From Mycogone perniciosa (Eukaryota > Ascomycota > Sordariomycetes > Hypocreales > Hypocreaceae), in NCBI GenBank assembly GCA_025331125.1, contig JAOALB010000133.1, positions 1 to 64,000 on the forward strand: DNA of 64,000 bases, read 5' to 3'. Numbering within the stretch: the first letter of the stretch is position 1; each line of letters starts with the position of its first letter. The notes beneath the pieces are model-generated. The model was given only the letters and a program-made list of their open reading frames with translations. It did no database searches and had not been told where the DNA came from. Both the position numbers and the translations under genes were made by a program. Below, piece after piece: positions 35,591 to 47,257 of the stretch.

Positions 35591-36144
35591 ATATTTCGGA
35601 GGCCGGCTAACGGATTATATTCGGGCTTTTTTTGGACTTTTGCGGAGAATTTCATGTTCATGGGAGAGACGAACATGACAGCTAAACATGGGGAGATCCT
35701 TGATCTATTTTGATCAACACGGCAGAGCGCCATTCGAAGCATTATTACTTTGGCTTTTGGGATTGAACATTGCGGGTAAATCGGCACATTTGTTTTCGGT
35801 TCTGGGATGGTAACGGAGCACAATTCATCATGAATCATAACGAGGGAGCATTGGGGAACAAGATACCTTTTCATAGCTGTGGTGCCTACCACCCAATTTG
35901 GATCAGAAATGATTCATCAAATATGCGCAAGAATTTATGATTACTGCTTGGAAGCTTTGTGATTGGGTGACAGTAGTTGATCGGAGATAAAGCTGAATCC
36001 CCCCTGCTGGTCGCATTTTACCAAAACTCATATCCGAAAACTAATCTTCTCTCCTGCATGTGAATTGGATGACAACATAGGGTGTCAACTCTTTAACCTT
36101 TCTAGACGAAGAGTCACAATAGTTGAATCCGTCCGGTCATCAGG
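35591..36144. other. Intergenic region, no gene recognised
   Basis: This is the flank between two plus-strand accessory genes; it contains only short frames. Confidence 0.5.
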
Positions 36145-38651
36145 ATGCTGGCGGGTTCATGGACCAACGTAGACCAACGGCTCATATCGGCGATAGGTCA
36201 GCCTCGAATCCTTCGAAGCCCTGTCTCATTGCGAAGCTTCCAAGGTATTTTCATGCGATCTTTTACTCCTTCGGCAAGAAATGCAAGCCAAAAGCCGTCA
36301 AACTCGACAACATTTCAATATCCTGGGGTCAACCTCAACTTGAGATACCTCCGCCATGAAGATGGCTCGATCCCATGGGAGAGCCGAGGCCCGACTTACC
36401 CAATCGGCCTCCCGAACTCCGCTGGAGCACATACATATATTCTGCACATGAGAGAAGTCGCTATGATGATGCTAATGGAACGACTTACGGATAACACAAA
36501 CTGGCACGAAGAAGTCTTTGACGAAGCCGTGGTGCGAAAATGGTGGGATGAAGTCAGCCAGCAAAGCGAGGACAGTCTCTTTGACAGGATCATGCAAGAC
36601 AAGGACCGCAAGCTAATCCCTCAACCACGATCGAGGATCATGACTGAGAAGGCCTTTCAGTTTGTCCGTTGTCAAATATCCTTCTTGTATGCTGTGGTCT
36701 GTGAAAACTGACAATGGACGGTCCTACAGTGCATCTCGGAACTGCGCAACAAGGCCAAATACTTTAAAAGGTCTGGTCTCATTCCCACATGTGATTCGGC
36801 TGGGAATGCAATTGTCAAGTCAGATTGCTTGATCGATAGCAGTCTGCGTCATGAGCTGGTCAAGGCGTTTGATACACTTGGCGCGGATCACAAAGCCAAT
36901 CCGAAGAGCGACGACATGGTTCAACACCTCGTTCACCCATCCATGTATCCCTTTGTGTATGGTACGCCACAAATTTCCCGGATTCATATCTCCATATTTT
37001 GTTTCGTCCCATGTGCCTCCATTCTGACGGTGACATCGTAGGGCGCTCCAGATTTATCCAGGAAGAGGCTGTCGGCGTATCCAATGCCCTCGACTTCATC
37101 GGACAGGGCAAAACTGTCCCCCAGAACAAAGACCTAGCAAAAATAGCCGATATACCTTTCAAAGAGACCTATGAATACGTCATCACACATCAAAAGCTTC
37201 TGCCAGACTTTTGGTCCAGTACCTATCAATGGCTCCCCGCCAATGTCGGCTTTCACGACGATGGGAGCGCCAAGTTTACTAGTTATGTCAATAGCTTGCA
37301 TCCAAACAAGCATCCGGATATTTACAGGACACTGGAGCGGGCTATTGATCTGGCTATCCCGGCATGGGATCAGTGCCTTCGTGAATATGACCTGAGTTCG
37401 GGTTCAACTTCCACTGGAAGATTGAAGCCGCGATTTAAATGGATTAAGGAAGCATCGTGCGTATATTGCTTACCATTCCCCTGTTAACTTCATTTGCTTG
37501 TTCGACGGAACAGAGTGCGCAATAGCTAATCCCATCGCAGAGACTCAGATGACAGCCTATGGTTACCCCCGTTTGATCCCAAGGTCTTCAAAGATGCAGA
37601 TATCCGCCTTTCCAGAGACGAGCTGATTGAACTGAATGCTCAATGCTATTCCAAGGGTCGTGATCCACAGCTCGTCGAACCCGATCAGGAGGAGGAAGAA
37701 CGACGAAAACATGAAGGCCTTCCACCTCTACTTCCCAACCTTGACGATGAGAGCCTAGCTCGGGCGAAATGGATCAAGTATCGGGAGGCCCTTCTTCCAG
37801 AGCCAAAGGAGTTTGAGGAGACTGACTACACACCTAAGCAAAGCCTCCGTGAGAAGTTCAAGGATCATGGATTGCAGGTCATTGCTAAGATGACAAGCAT
37901 TGAACTGACACCCGGGAAACCTGAGTTTCCTGCGACTACATGGCATGTAAGTGACTTTTGAAGTATAAACAGATCGAATACCAACAGTGTGTAATACTAA
38001 TTCCTGTCACTTCAAGATCGAAGGCCAAATGAATGAGAAGATATGCGCAACTGCGCTGTTCTGCATCGACAGCGAAAACGTCACGTCGAGTAACGTCTCC
38101 TTCCGTATGACAGTAACCCCCTATTGGAGTTACGACGTAGACGTCAAACTATATGAATACAATTACCTAGAAAGAGTTTACGGCACGCCTCTTGGCTGGG
38201 AATGGGAAGGCAATGAACCGCGGTGTCTGCAAACCTATGGGGACGTTGAGACGACGGACAGACGTTTTCTTGCCTTTCCAAATAGTTTGTACGTCGAACC
38301 CTTTTCACTTCAACATCTCGAAAGCCAAGGAATATGCTGACCACCCATGTGTCCCCCTTGGTCAGTCAAAATCGCGTCTCTTCATTCCGTCTTCAAGACC
38401 CCACCAAGCCTGGCTATAAACGCTTTCTAGTGCTATGGCTCATTGACCCGAATCGACGCATTATTTCCACCGCCAATGTCCCCCCTCAACAGATGGACTG
38501 GATCAACACGACCGATAGGAAAGTTGTCCCTGGGGGACTCATGACTGTTGAGGAAGCGCGAGGGCACTGGCTGAAACTGACGAACGAACGGGGTGCCTAT
38601 CATGCCACGGCACAAATAGATTGGGACCTTTCACCCTATGACTTTTATTAG
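36145..38651 (+). CDS. DUF4246-family protein
   Basis: Six exons are inferred: 36145-36663, 36730-36961, 37042-37456, 37541-37946, 38017-38288 and 38366-38651 (about 709 residues). Introns are 66-84 bp and phases fit throughout; the first donor (GTCCGT) is weak. The DUF4246 pattern is clear: CISELRNKAKYF, WLPANVGFHDDGSAKFTSYV, WHIEGQMNEKICATALF, RRFLAFPNSF, then FRLQDPTKPGYKRFLVLWLI and DPNRRIISTANVPPQQ. Family members are widespread in fungi, often as multi-copy accessory genes, and their function is not established; some features recall 2-oxoglutarate/iron oxygenases. Here the segment usually read as QHRVSPF is QNRVSSF, so a conserved His appears to be lost. The N-terminal 40 residues are basic and may be a targeting sequence. 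Confidence 0.8.
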
Positions 38652-39841
38652 CATAGAGGTCAGTGGTGTGAAAGGGGTTTGTTATGAAATTGAGGGGCGT
38701 TTCATTAGATTCCATCAGATGTTGAGATCTTGGCGGCCCGGGTACCCTCATCCGTAGTCCGGAGCTCACTCGGCTCTTCTGGAGGCTGGTGGGGCCATAC
38801 AGCAATACTATGTAAGTGGTCTCTACGGAATACTCCGTAGGTATCAGGAATAAGAAGGTGGCTGGTCATCAATACAAAGGGAAGTGCCCTTAGCAGGGCG
38901 CAATTAACTCCAGTGCGACCGATCAGAACTCGGCATATTACTCATAAAGTCATCTGAATTCATGTTTCGGCGAACCGAGTATCGTGGCAGAAACCACTTC
39001 ATTTCCACCAATAACTTATCCCTTCGAGTGTGGCAAAAAAAATCTTTAGCCGGGTAGAAGACGGTTACTTTTAATCCCACTGATTCAAAGGTGGTTGTTG
39101 AAGTATCTTTTCTCTCGAGGTTTCTCTTTGGCCGCAATCCCTGCAAGTGATCCAGTCATGTCACATCGCGCTCGAAGGGACAGATTGTTGGAAAACTCTT
39201 CTGTCTCAATTTTAGTTGTCCAACCATGAGAACAAGGCCAGGAGACCATGATGGTTCACAAATACCGTTTGGGCCTTATGTTGGTGAACCTGGTCTTTGG
39301 CACACACGTTCGACACCCTGTCACGCTGAACGCCATTGCTATCCCTGGACATCAACTATGACAGGAGCAGATGGAGGGAGAAATTCCTACAAAGAAAATG
39401 GCGTTCAGGGCTACGCGCTTGGAGACCAGTCAAGCTTTGCGGGCCGATTTCTGAAACATGAGTGATCTGCGAAGCTGGTGGGCTTTGTGCCTCCGCCATC
39501 ACACACCGAAACTAAAGGCAAATGATGCGCACACCACCACCGCTACTCTTCCGTCGGCTTAGCTTGCCTCAGTTGTTTCTTGCTGTGATCGCCAGGAGCC
39601 CTCCGGGATGTGTATTTGTTTCTCAGTTGGGATTGCAGTTACGCGATGCAGATATTGGTTTGACTCAAAGTCCCTCTTGTGGAAAGTGAGTTGAGTTATC
39701 ACCGCATTTTCTTAGTAGCTGTTATATATTCCCTCCCAAGTCGTTGTTTTCCCATGGTCTCTATCTCTCTCTATCGTCCGTTTATCATCAAACATATCGA
39801 ACACATCTTACACTATCCCAAGAATCTGAACACCGGCCATC
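38652..39841. other. Intergenic region, no gene recognised
   Basis: Only short frames are present, such as 79 codons at 39226-39465, with no protein resemblance. A TACGGAATACTCCGTA palindrome lies near 38823-38839. Confidence 0.45.
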
Positions 39842-40930
39842 ATGGTCACCTCAGCTACTCCAGGCCTCTTACTTTGTCTTCTACTATTCCCATGGGTATG
39901 TAATGCTTAAATATTAAACCTGAAGCCCAATAATATATTACTATAGGAGGTCCTTTCCTCGGTCTTTGAATGCGGTCTTGGCCAAAGGCAATGCCACTTC
40001 GAAGACGGACAGGGCCCCATACAGAGGCGATGCGTGTTTTTAAACCACTGGAAGGTTGATAAATGCTATGGCAAATGCCCGGAAAAAAAGATTGGTGAAT
40101 CCTGTTTCCGCACCGACGAGTGTGCAAACTCAGAACAAGGCGTAACCTGTGTTGGTCGGATCTGCAGGAAAAGCTATGGTGCTTCCTGTACCAAGGATGG
40201 TGAATGTAGTAGCGAGGAAGGACCGTTGATTTGCGAGGGAAACAAATGCACCATTCCCCTGGGAGGCAATTGCTATAAGAGACCCGACACTTGCACTAAG
40301 ACGACGACCTGTCTCCCGGATCCGCACTATGGACATTTCTGTTCAATCGGCCCTGGTTACCCCTGCGTACCAGGCAAGACCAAATGTGTTGATCCGGCTG
40401 GAGCGGGCCTCTACCGTGACAAGGAAGCAGGGAAGTGTCTCTATCCCTTGCGCGGAGGATGTACTACCGATAACTGCGTCCGGCCGAAAGGGTTGAGCCC
40501 CAATACAACGGTCAGGTGCATACAAGATCCATTGAAGCCTCCAGTACGCGGGGGCCTCAACCGCAAATGCATACGGCTTTTATCTCGTGGCTCAAAATGC
40601 CTGTCCGATAACGACTGCCTGACAGGTCCTTGCAAGCAGGGTGTATGCCAAAATGATAGCGGACAAGAGGGCGCAAAATGCTTCCCAGAAACTAATATGT
40701 GCATCAAAGACACGACTTGCTCCGAAACGGACGGCGGCCGACTCTGTTCACGCAGTCTTGGTGCATCTTGCCAACCAGGCAAGTCAACATGCGAAGATTT
40801 CACCATTTGCTCCAAGTCGAAGGGGAAGTGTCTGTACGACTATGGCTCCCGATGCAGATCCAATAACTGCGAGCGCCCAGAATGGTTAGACCCTAAGATA
40901 GCTGTTAAGTGCATGAGGTCTGAATCTTGA
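39842..40930 (+). CDS. Large secreted cysteine-rich protein with duplicated modules
   Basis: Exon 1 (39842-39895) encodes a signal peptide, MVTSATPGLLLCLLLFPW. After a 51-bp intron (GTATGT, CTATAG), exon 2 (39947-40930) encodes 327 residues; total 345. The mature part has several tens of Cys in short C-x(5-8)-C-x(2-5)-C-x(4)-C units, and a module of about 110 residues occurs twice. GKCLYPLRGGCTTDNCVRP pairs with GKCLYDYGSRCRSNNCERP, and each is preceded by a TCTKTTTC or MCIKDTTC-type block. The frame stops in the second module, but the Cys pattern resumes in another frame at 41042-41209 (KPCKSEFDC, GKCQLGQC). An extra 138-bp intron at 40904-41041 (GTTAAG donor, GTAAAG acceptor) would restore it; otherwise the second copy is truncated. 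The family is unknown; a disulfide-rich extracellular protein is inferred. Confidence 0.65.
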
Positions 40931-41520
40931 TCGGAAGCTCTGTTGAGGGACTTTGAATTCCGCATGGGTGACTTTGAAGGGCGCTGGAGGAAATCTGAAA
41001 ATCTCTTGGAAGGGCCTTTGAAAGAAATCTTCACTGTAAAGGCATGCCTACCGGATACGAAGAGTAAACCGTGCAAGTCTGAATTTGATTGTTTTATTTT
41101 GGGGGAATTCGGAAAGTGCCAGCTTGGTCAGTGTACGAAGGGATTCTGGACGAGGCCATTTCGAGGAACATCCGGGATAGATCTCCAAACTATAGAGAGA
41201 AATGAGTAGAGAGAGATGGTGGAAGGGGTAGAGTACATGGTGGTGAGATCACAACTTGAGATGTTAAAGTATTTAAGATATGAGATTTCTTCAAAGCATT
41301 GTGAAAAAAATCTACGGAGACCAGGGAGTGCTCAAGCTGAAAATCGAAAGAGAGCTTCAGTTAAGAGAAAGCCCAGTAAAGTCCGTTCACTCTCCTCAGA
41401 GGCGAGAAAACTGGTTTACATCAGCCATCTGGAGACATATGTTGCGTCTTGGAGAAAGGGAGAAGAGCTGGCTCTACCTTGGCAGAAATATATTACTCAG
41501 CGCTTCCAGAATGACTTCCC

Positions 41521-41838
41521 TATTCGTCAGATTCTTGTTTACTCAATGACAGGCTCCAACAGCAAGTCAGCAAGCCCATTACTCAACGGACTCTTGAGGC
41601 ATTCCTTGCACGTTGGGGCCTTCCCCGGCGCTTCAATCTCGAGAACATATTTGAAAAGACTATTGAGCTCTTGAATACTGGGCCACCAACCCCTATTATC
41701 CTAGCAGAAGCCAACACACTTCTCTGAGACCGGGGACAACATAATGTTACTAAAAGAACTCTTGAAGCAAAGTTCCAAGCTTGGGGTCTCTCTCGACAAC
41801 TCAGTTCTGATCCTCAGCTCATTCAAGTATCGGTATAA
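41521..41838 (+). pseudogene. Decayed relic with a duplicated RTLEA-type motif
   Basis: One frame reads through a TGA at 41725-41727 and contains two related blocks, TQRTLEAFLARWGLPRR and TKRTLEAKFQAWGLSRQ, about 67 residues apart. The spacing and Trp-Gly-Leu core recall helix-turn-helix repeats such as the fungal Clr5 type, but that is a weak match. There is no good start, the flanks are AT-rich, and frames upstream are closed. It looks like the remains of a regulatory or mobile-element gene. Confidence 0.3.
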
Positions 41839-43263
41839 TGACTCTGCTATCCTACAAATCTCCCAATCAAAGATCGTATTACAACCTGACTTCGGACCAT
41901 CCAAAGTATCTGATTAGATAATTATAAAGTATCGCATGTGTTCTATTAGGACAACTAGAAGCAGTAATCTCTAGTGATACTTTATGGAGGATATCACTCT
42001 GAGCTCTTCTTCCGAATACGATTGAGCTTTTTATACTAGATATGCTAACTAGGCCATAAAATTAAGGCTCAATCGGAGGAAAACTCCATTGAACAAGAAA
42101 GAAAAATCCGATCAGAAGCAATGAGTTGGCACTACACTCACATTCCACCAATAGTGTAGACAGTTGACCAGATACAAGGAAAAAATAGGGAGGATCCACT
42201 GAACCAACTCTCACGTTTCTGATATGTTGACACATCTGTCACGGAGTTTATTCCTTATTTCTTAATTGAATGCTTTTCATTTATCTTCTCGAGGACCTGA
42301 AACAATGATGCTAGATCACTCTAGTGCCAGCTTAGACCAGACCGAGACCAAGGGTGTCGACGAGTGCTTGTAAGGAATGGAGGTTGGAATGGTCAGTGAA
42401 TAATTTCTCGGGCCATTACGAAGTACACTTATGATATATCCCATCTCCCGGAACGCAGAGAAATCCTTCGTGTATAGGTATGATCAAATTATCCAACTGC
42501 CTCTTTTTCATTTCTTGCAAATTATGTTTACCAGTACGAAGTACTCCGTACATAGTCTAATTTAAGCATAACTATAAATATGATCTAAGTTTTAGCTATA
42601 GGCATGGACCCTCAACGGCTGAATATTCTTAGCTTGGATCCCACCGGGCTGAACCTTTTCAGCAGGTTTGATGAAGACACAATTAGGAAATTTGTATTCA
42701 GGCTTGGTGCGGGCACCAATAAGGCCAGGCCACATACCTACAGTATGTATTCTATCAATTTCTTGGTGTCTTAGAAGTCATGTGTGGCGTTCTAGACAAC
42801 CTCTGAAGGATTTCGCCGTGAAACAAGAGTCTACATCATACACACGTCACTCTGCTAACCTCCATTTCGAGGAGGAGACGTAGCACATTCTAAAGTTGTC
42901 CGACTGTTTTGTAACGCAAACGAACTTCCACCTGACAGAGCAAACATCAGCGTTCGACTTACATCCAGTTATGCAAGTGACTGGACAAGAGTACGAAGTA
43001 CGTTCACTAGTTTTACTGCTAACACAACGCTCCTACTATCTCCCTACATATGGGATAAGTCCCCTCCATTCCAAGCATAGTACAAAGTACGTATGCATGC
43101 AATTGTGAGGTCTCATACTAAATATATATAGAGCTCATGGGCAGCATGTGACTGCCCAGCCTATAAGAGCCATTCAACAGAACAAGCTGATGATTCTTCA
43201 CCTGACACTGCATCCAAACCTCTTAAATCAACGTCATCTACTTAGAAGGCCTCTTCATCCAAC
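41839..43263. other. AT-rich region, no intact gene
   Basis: AT content is visibly higher than in the flanks. An ATG at 42604 opens a 61-codon frame beginning MDPQRLNILSLDPTGLNLFS, which then closes; it could be an exon of a lost gene. TACGAAGTACTCCGTAC occurs near 42535 and TACGAAGTAC near 42991. Confidence 0.4.
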
Positions 43264-43605
43264 ATGCAAATCAGCAATATCGTCGTCGCCCTCGCAATTA
43301 CCACCTCCTCTGCCGCTTCACCTGCAAAGAATTGCGACCCCCCACTCCCCAATGCTGATTGCTGCTATTGCGATGTAGGCAAGGGGCCAAAATGCACGGT
43401 TCCCAGTCCCTCAAAGGGATGCGTTATCACAAAGGCGCTGTGTGTACTCCCACCGAATCAGGAGTATTGCTGCTGTTGCAATCCTGGCGAACCGGCCCAG
43501 GTGTGCAGCGCAATTCCTAAGGGGAGCGGTTGCATTTGCCCTGCTGTCTTCTGCTCATTCAACTGGGACCCGAAGTTTATTGAAGGGACATATGTGAAGG
43601 GATAA
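43264..43605 (+). CDS. Small secreted protein with 16 cysteines
   Basis: This is a 113-residue intronless protein. A signal peptide (MQISNIVVALAITTSSAASP) is followed by a mature chain of about 94 residues with 16 Cys. Two homologous halves are visible: CCYC, then C, C and C ending in ITKALC; and CCCC, then C, C, C ending in CPAVFC. The spacing between matching Cys is nearly the same in both halves. No family is recognised. Size, secretion signal and Cys content fit the broad class of small secreted cysteine-rich fungal proteins, which includes effectors, antimicrobial proteins and wall proteins; none of these roles is shown. It sits next to AT-rich DNA, as such genes often do. Confidence 0.7.
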   Translation: MQISNIVVALAITTSSAASPAKNCDPPLPNADCCYCDVGKGPKCTVPSPSKGCVITKALCVLPPNQEYCCCCNPGEPAQVCSAIPKGSGCICPAVFCSFNWDPKFIEGTYVKG

Positions 43606-44167
43606 ACTGGACAGAGGGCCATTAGATCAAAGGGGGACGGATTGCCTTTGGTATCACTGAGAGGAATGTGTTGGTCTTGTGATTCTTCATTCTCAGGTGA
43701 CGTCATGATCAAGTTTCAGTGTGGCGTTGTCGTGGATGCCTCTTGGATTGCAAGGAACTTTTGTGTAAAATCGAATAAGATACAAGTAAACACATAAATT
43801 TGGAAACCAACTTGTATTGTGGAGCAGTAGTAGCAAATATTGAGTTGACCTTTAGAACTAACAGGTTCATGAGGCGACAATAAACGTTCAACCATGACGG
43901 GCCTAGAAGCCATCAAACTAAAACTTCAAACAAATCCATTCCTCGTCCATCTCTCATAGCAGATGTCGTAAGCGATGTCGTATACTCTTAAATCCGTAAT
44001 AATAAGGCAATTGCCGCCTCACCAATGATGCAAGATGCAAACCCCCAGCGTCCACGGGCAGTCATTCTGTCTGAATCTCAAAAGCATCACCCGAAGCGAC
44101 ATGAATCTCATACCAAGAACACAAAAAAGAAAGCGCAAAAGATCGGTGAAGCCGCTACTCGAAGTTT
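43606..44167. other. Convergent intergenic region
   Basis: This is the 3' flank of both the secreted protein gene and the zinc-finger gene; nothing else is seen. Confidence 0.5.
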
Positions 44168-45466
44168 TCATTCCTTCCTGCTCAGTATGTCGAGGAGCAT
44201 GTCTACTCTCTTCTCATGCACAATCTTTAACATAGACATCTCCGACCGAAGCTGCTGAAGTTGCTCCTCCAGCTCCTTGTTCTTCTTCTCAAGACACTCC
44301 TCTCTCCAGGATGAGGGTGACATGAGTGGGCTCACTGGCGCACTAGAAATGGGACACTTAGTCGGTGTGATGAATGCCATGGAATTGCCCGTGTGAGCTG
44401 TATCCGTCGCTGGGCTAATGGGGGAGAATTGACTCCAGACATGCGTCGATGGACTGGTTGAGTTGTTGTCATATGTGTCTGCTCTGGCCGTCACCAATCT
44501 CATCATCTCCCCATATCGCATTGCCTTGACATGGGCTGCTGATCGGATATGCTTTTTGTAGGTTGAAGTTCCGACAAACGGATGTCGGTATTTCGGGCAT
44601 TCCACCTCAGTGCATGAAGTCTTCACCACATCCAGTGACTTGTGCTTTCCGACCGGAGTTGGCGACGTCGTATCGACTTCAGATGGGCCTTTTGGGCTTC
44701 GATGCTGCGACGTATCGATGTGGCGATAGTACGACTGACTCGAGGCGAGTTTCTTTCCCAGCAGCGGACATCCCTCGGTATCACATCTAAACACTCGTGC
44801 AGATTCCTGCTTCGACTCGATCTCGGAATTAGAGAGTCCCGATTGCTTGAGTTTCTCAGACAGCTTAATGGCGTTGATATGGCCGTGGGAGTTGATATGC
44901 TGATCGTACTGTCGCTCCGACGGATATAATCTTTGGTACCTGCCGCAGGAAAGTTCCAAACACACTCGTTCTTCTTCGTCAGAGGAATCCTCTGAAAGTA
45001 GGCCATCCAGGGCCCCATTGCTTTCATCGTAGCTGGCTCTGCTTCGCTCATCCTCCCACCGGCCATGAATGAGTCGCTGGTGGAATGAAGACGCCAAGGC
45101 ATGTGCCATGAATGTCTCCCGATTCTCAAATCGGATCCCCTCCATATCACAGCCTTTTTCTTCACAGATCAGGTTGAAGTGACCACTTCCTTTTAGATGT
45201 CGAGCCAACGCAGGCTTCGCGGCGAATACCGTGTCGCACTCGGTACAGCGGTAGGGGTGAGAGTGCCACTCATCTTCATGGATGCGGCATTCAAAGGCTG
45301 TATCGAATGTGAATCCGTCGCATGCGCAATGCGGGCAAGCGAAAGGTGCACTTCCTTCACCCTCCTTGAGGGAGTTCAGCACGAGGTAGCCAGGTGGTGC
45401 TACATCTCGGCTTGGAGGCAGAAGCGGCGTAGAAGCTTCGAGCTCGATATTGTCGACACACTCCAT
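44168..45466 (-). CDS. C2H2-type zinc-finger protein with C-terminal coiled coil
   Basis: This is a 432-residue intronless protein. Six C2H2-like units are visible in order. The first four start at FACPHCACDGF near residue 42, YRCTECDTVF near 72, CEEKGCDMEGI near 100 and CLELSCGRYQR near 168. The last two start at FRCDTEGCPLL near 226 and CTEVECPKYRH near 285. Spacings vary and several end in H-x(3-5)-H. The segment before the C-terminus is Ser/Thr/Pro-rich, and the last 40 residues form a coiled coil (LEKKNKELEEQLQQLRSEMS). It is probably a nuclear DNA- or RNA-binding protein that dimerises through its tail; the targets are unknown. Similar proteins are frequent, poorly characterised accessory genes in Eurotiales. 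Confidence 0.75.
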   Translation of the reverse strand: MECVDNIELEASTPLLPPSRDVAPPGYLVLNSLKEGEGSAPFACPHCACDGFTFDTAFECRIHEDEWHSHPYRCTECDTVFAAKPALARHLKGSGHFNLICEEKGCDMEGIRFENRETFMAHALASSFHQRLIHGRWEDERSRASYDESNGALDGLLSEDSSDEEERVCLELSCGRYQRLYPSERQYDQHINSHGHINAIKLSEKLKQSGLSNSEIESKQESARVFRCDTEGCPLLGKKLASSQSYYRHIDTSQHRSPKGPSEVDTTSPTPVGKHKSLDVVKTSCTEVECPKYRHPFVGTSTYKKHIRSAAHVKAMRYGEMMRLVTARADTYDNNSTSPSTHVWSQFSPISPATDTAHTGNSMAFITPTKCPISSAPVSPLMSPSSWREECLEKKNKELEEQLQQLRSEMSMLKIVHEKRVDMLLDILSRKE

Positions 45467-47257
45467 GTTGAAGATGTTCAGGTTATGGGGAATAGTTAAA
45501 GAGATGCCTTTAAGAGCTGGGGAGCAGAAACTCGGGATGCTTTATGGCGGGACATGAACTTCCGCCAGTTGTGGCTTGTGAGTTGTGAAGAGGAGCCCCG
45601 GCATTACTGTAAAGTCAGAAAATGCTGTATCGGAAGTGACTTTTAATCAGAAGCGATAGGAGCAAGAGATTCCAATGTGAGGTGAGGCCAAAGTGAGTTG
45701 GCAGAAGTCTCCTGCAGCAGATCTTATATGAGAATAAAATCGCTATCACCTCTTCACGCTCTTCGTTGCAAACACAATAGAGACTATGGGCACCTACACA
45801 GTCACACCTTTGTATCATTTTCTGTTACAACGTGTGCATGCGTATCAATAATAATTGCAGCTATTGTGTCGTTTATAGGATCCGGGGAGTCATGTGTGGC
45901 AAAACGTGAGTTGCATCCTCGTCCTCGACTCTGCAAACAACTGTTCCCGAATACCAAATTAACATTCACTCCTTAGCTCCGAGGACAAGTTGACATAATT
46001 CGAATTACGTGAATTAGCTTGGGAAAATTCCAGTAATCCTTCTTCGCCATCGGTCAACTTCTCACGCCTTCACAACTACCAAGACTTCGTCAAACGCCGG
46101 ATGATCCAAATCCTACATAAACGGCACCTTACAGCCAGCATCAATATGAATGGCTACTTTAAACTATGGTCATTGGCCAGCAGCCCAGCTCTCATTAAGC
46201 AGTGGCCATATCAACCAACAATCGTTCCCCAGCATGTGCAAACAAAATGAGCTCGAAACCCGCCAACCAACACACCACAGTGGAGATTCATAGAACTTCA
46301 AGATCCCATATCCCTCCAGAGCCAAGAGTTTCCCTCCCTTTCCAATGCCCCGCATATGAGTTAAATCGTCGAAGATATAGCAGGAACAGAACAATCTACG
46401 GGTAAACCTTGGCCACCAGACTCCATGCCAGAAGTTCACTCGAGGGATATGCTTGCAACGCACATGCACATATGTTAGTACCTGGATTGGCATGATTCAT
46501 CTAACATGCGGTCTCCAACTCACTAAGTTCTATTGCAGTGAGTACTGACAATATGGATACAGTCTCTCTGCCCAAGCCTCTGCAGGAAATGCTCCGTCCC
46601 AAAACCTGAGAACGTCTAGAACCCTTCCCGCCATCACCCCTGAAGACCTGGAGGAAAAGTTCACCCAGATCTCATATTATTAAACAAATTCTCACAAATC
46701 CTCAAACTCCACCGTGATGCAAGAGATAAAAAAAAGGCTGGAATCTCAAACACTCCCTTGAGAAAACAACATTGTATTGCACTTCACACATGTACAGTAC
46801 ATCTGTATCATTTTCTCTGCTTCACCTAGAAACACGATAGTCAAACCACAACATTCTTGTCCCATACATACATACATGACTTATATACCTCATTCTACCA
46901 GACATACTAATAATACACATCATCTCATCCCCATACTTCCCTCCCGAGTATTTTCTTTCATCCCCTTGTTCAATTCTTCGCAGTGGCCGAAATCCATCTA
47001 GCGGGTTCAAAATCCCCCAGTGTAATAAAAGAAAATAGTGCGCAATGCCATTAGAATTTCACCTCTCTTCCTTTTTTTTGGTTCACACAAAACGCAGGAT
47101 TCTCGCGCCACACTCCATTTCCATCCATCCCACCCAGGGTTTCCGTCCTTGAAAACCCTCCAAAGAGGAAGAAGAAAAAATTATTGATACAATTGTGTGA
47201 GATGTGTGAAATTTCACACATTATGTGCCTCTAAGGCCTCTACCGCTTTTGGCCGTT
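45467..47257. other. Intergenic region with doubtful exon-like fragments
   Basis: On the plus strand, fragments at about 46246-46400 (frame MSSKPANQHTTVEIHRTSRS), about 46390-46475 and about 46560-46682 are protein-like. They lie next to plausible splice signals (GTTAGT near 46475, CTATTGCAG near 46538). I could not join them in one consistent frame. They may be a small unannotated or decayed gene. The last 500 bp are the 3' flank of INO80. Confidence 0.25.
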
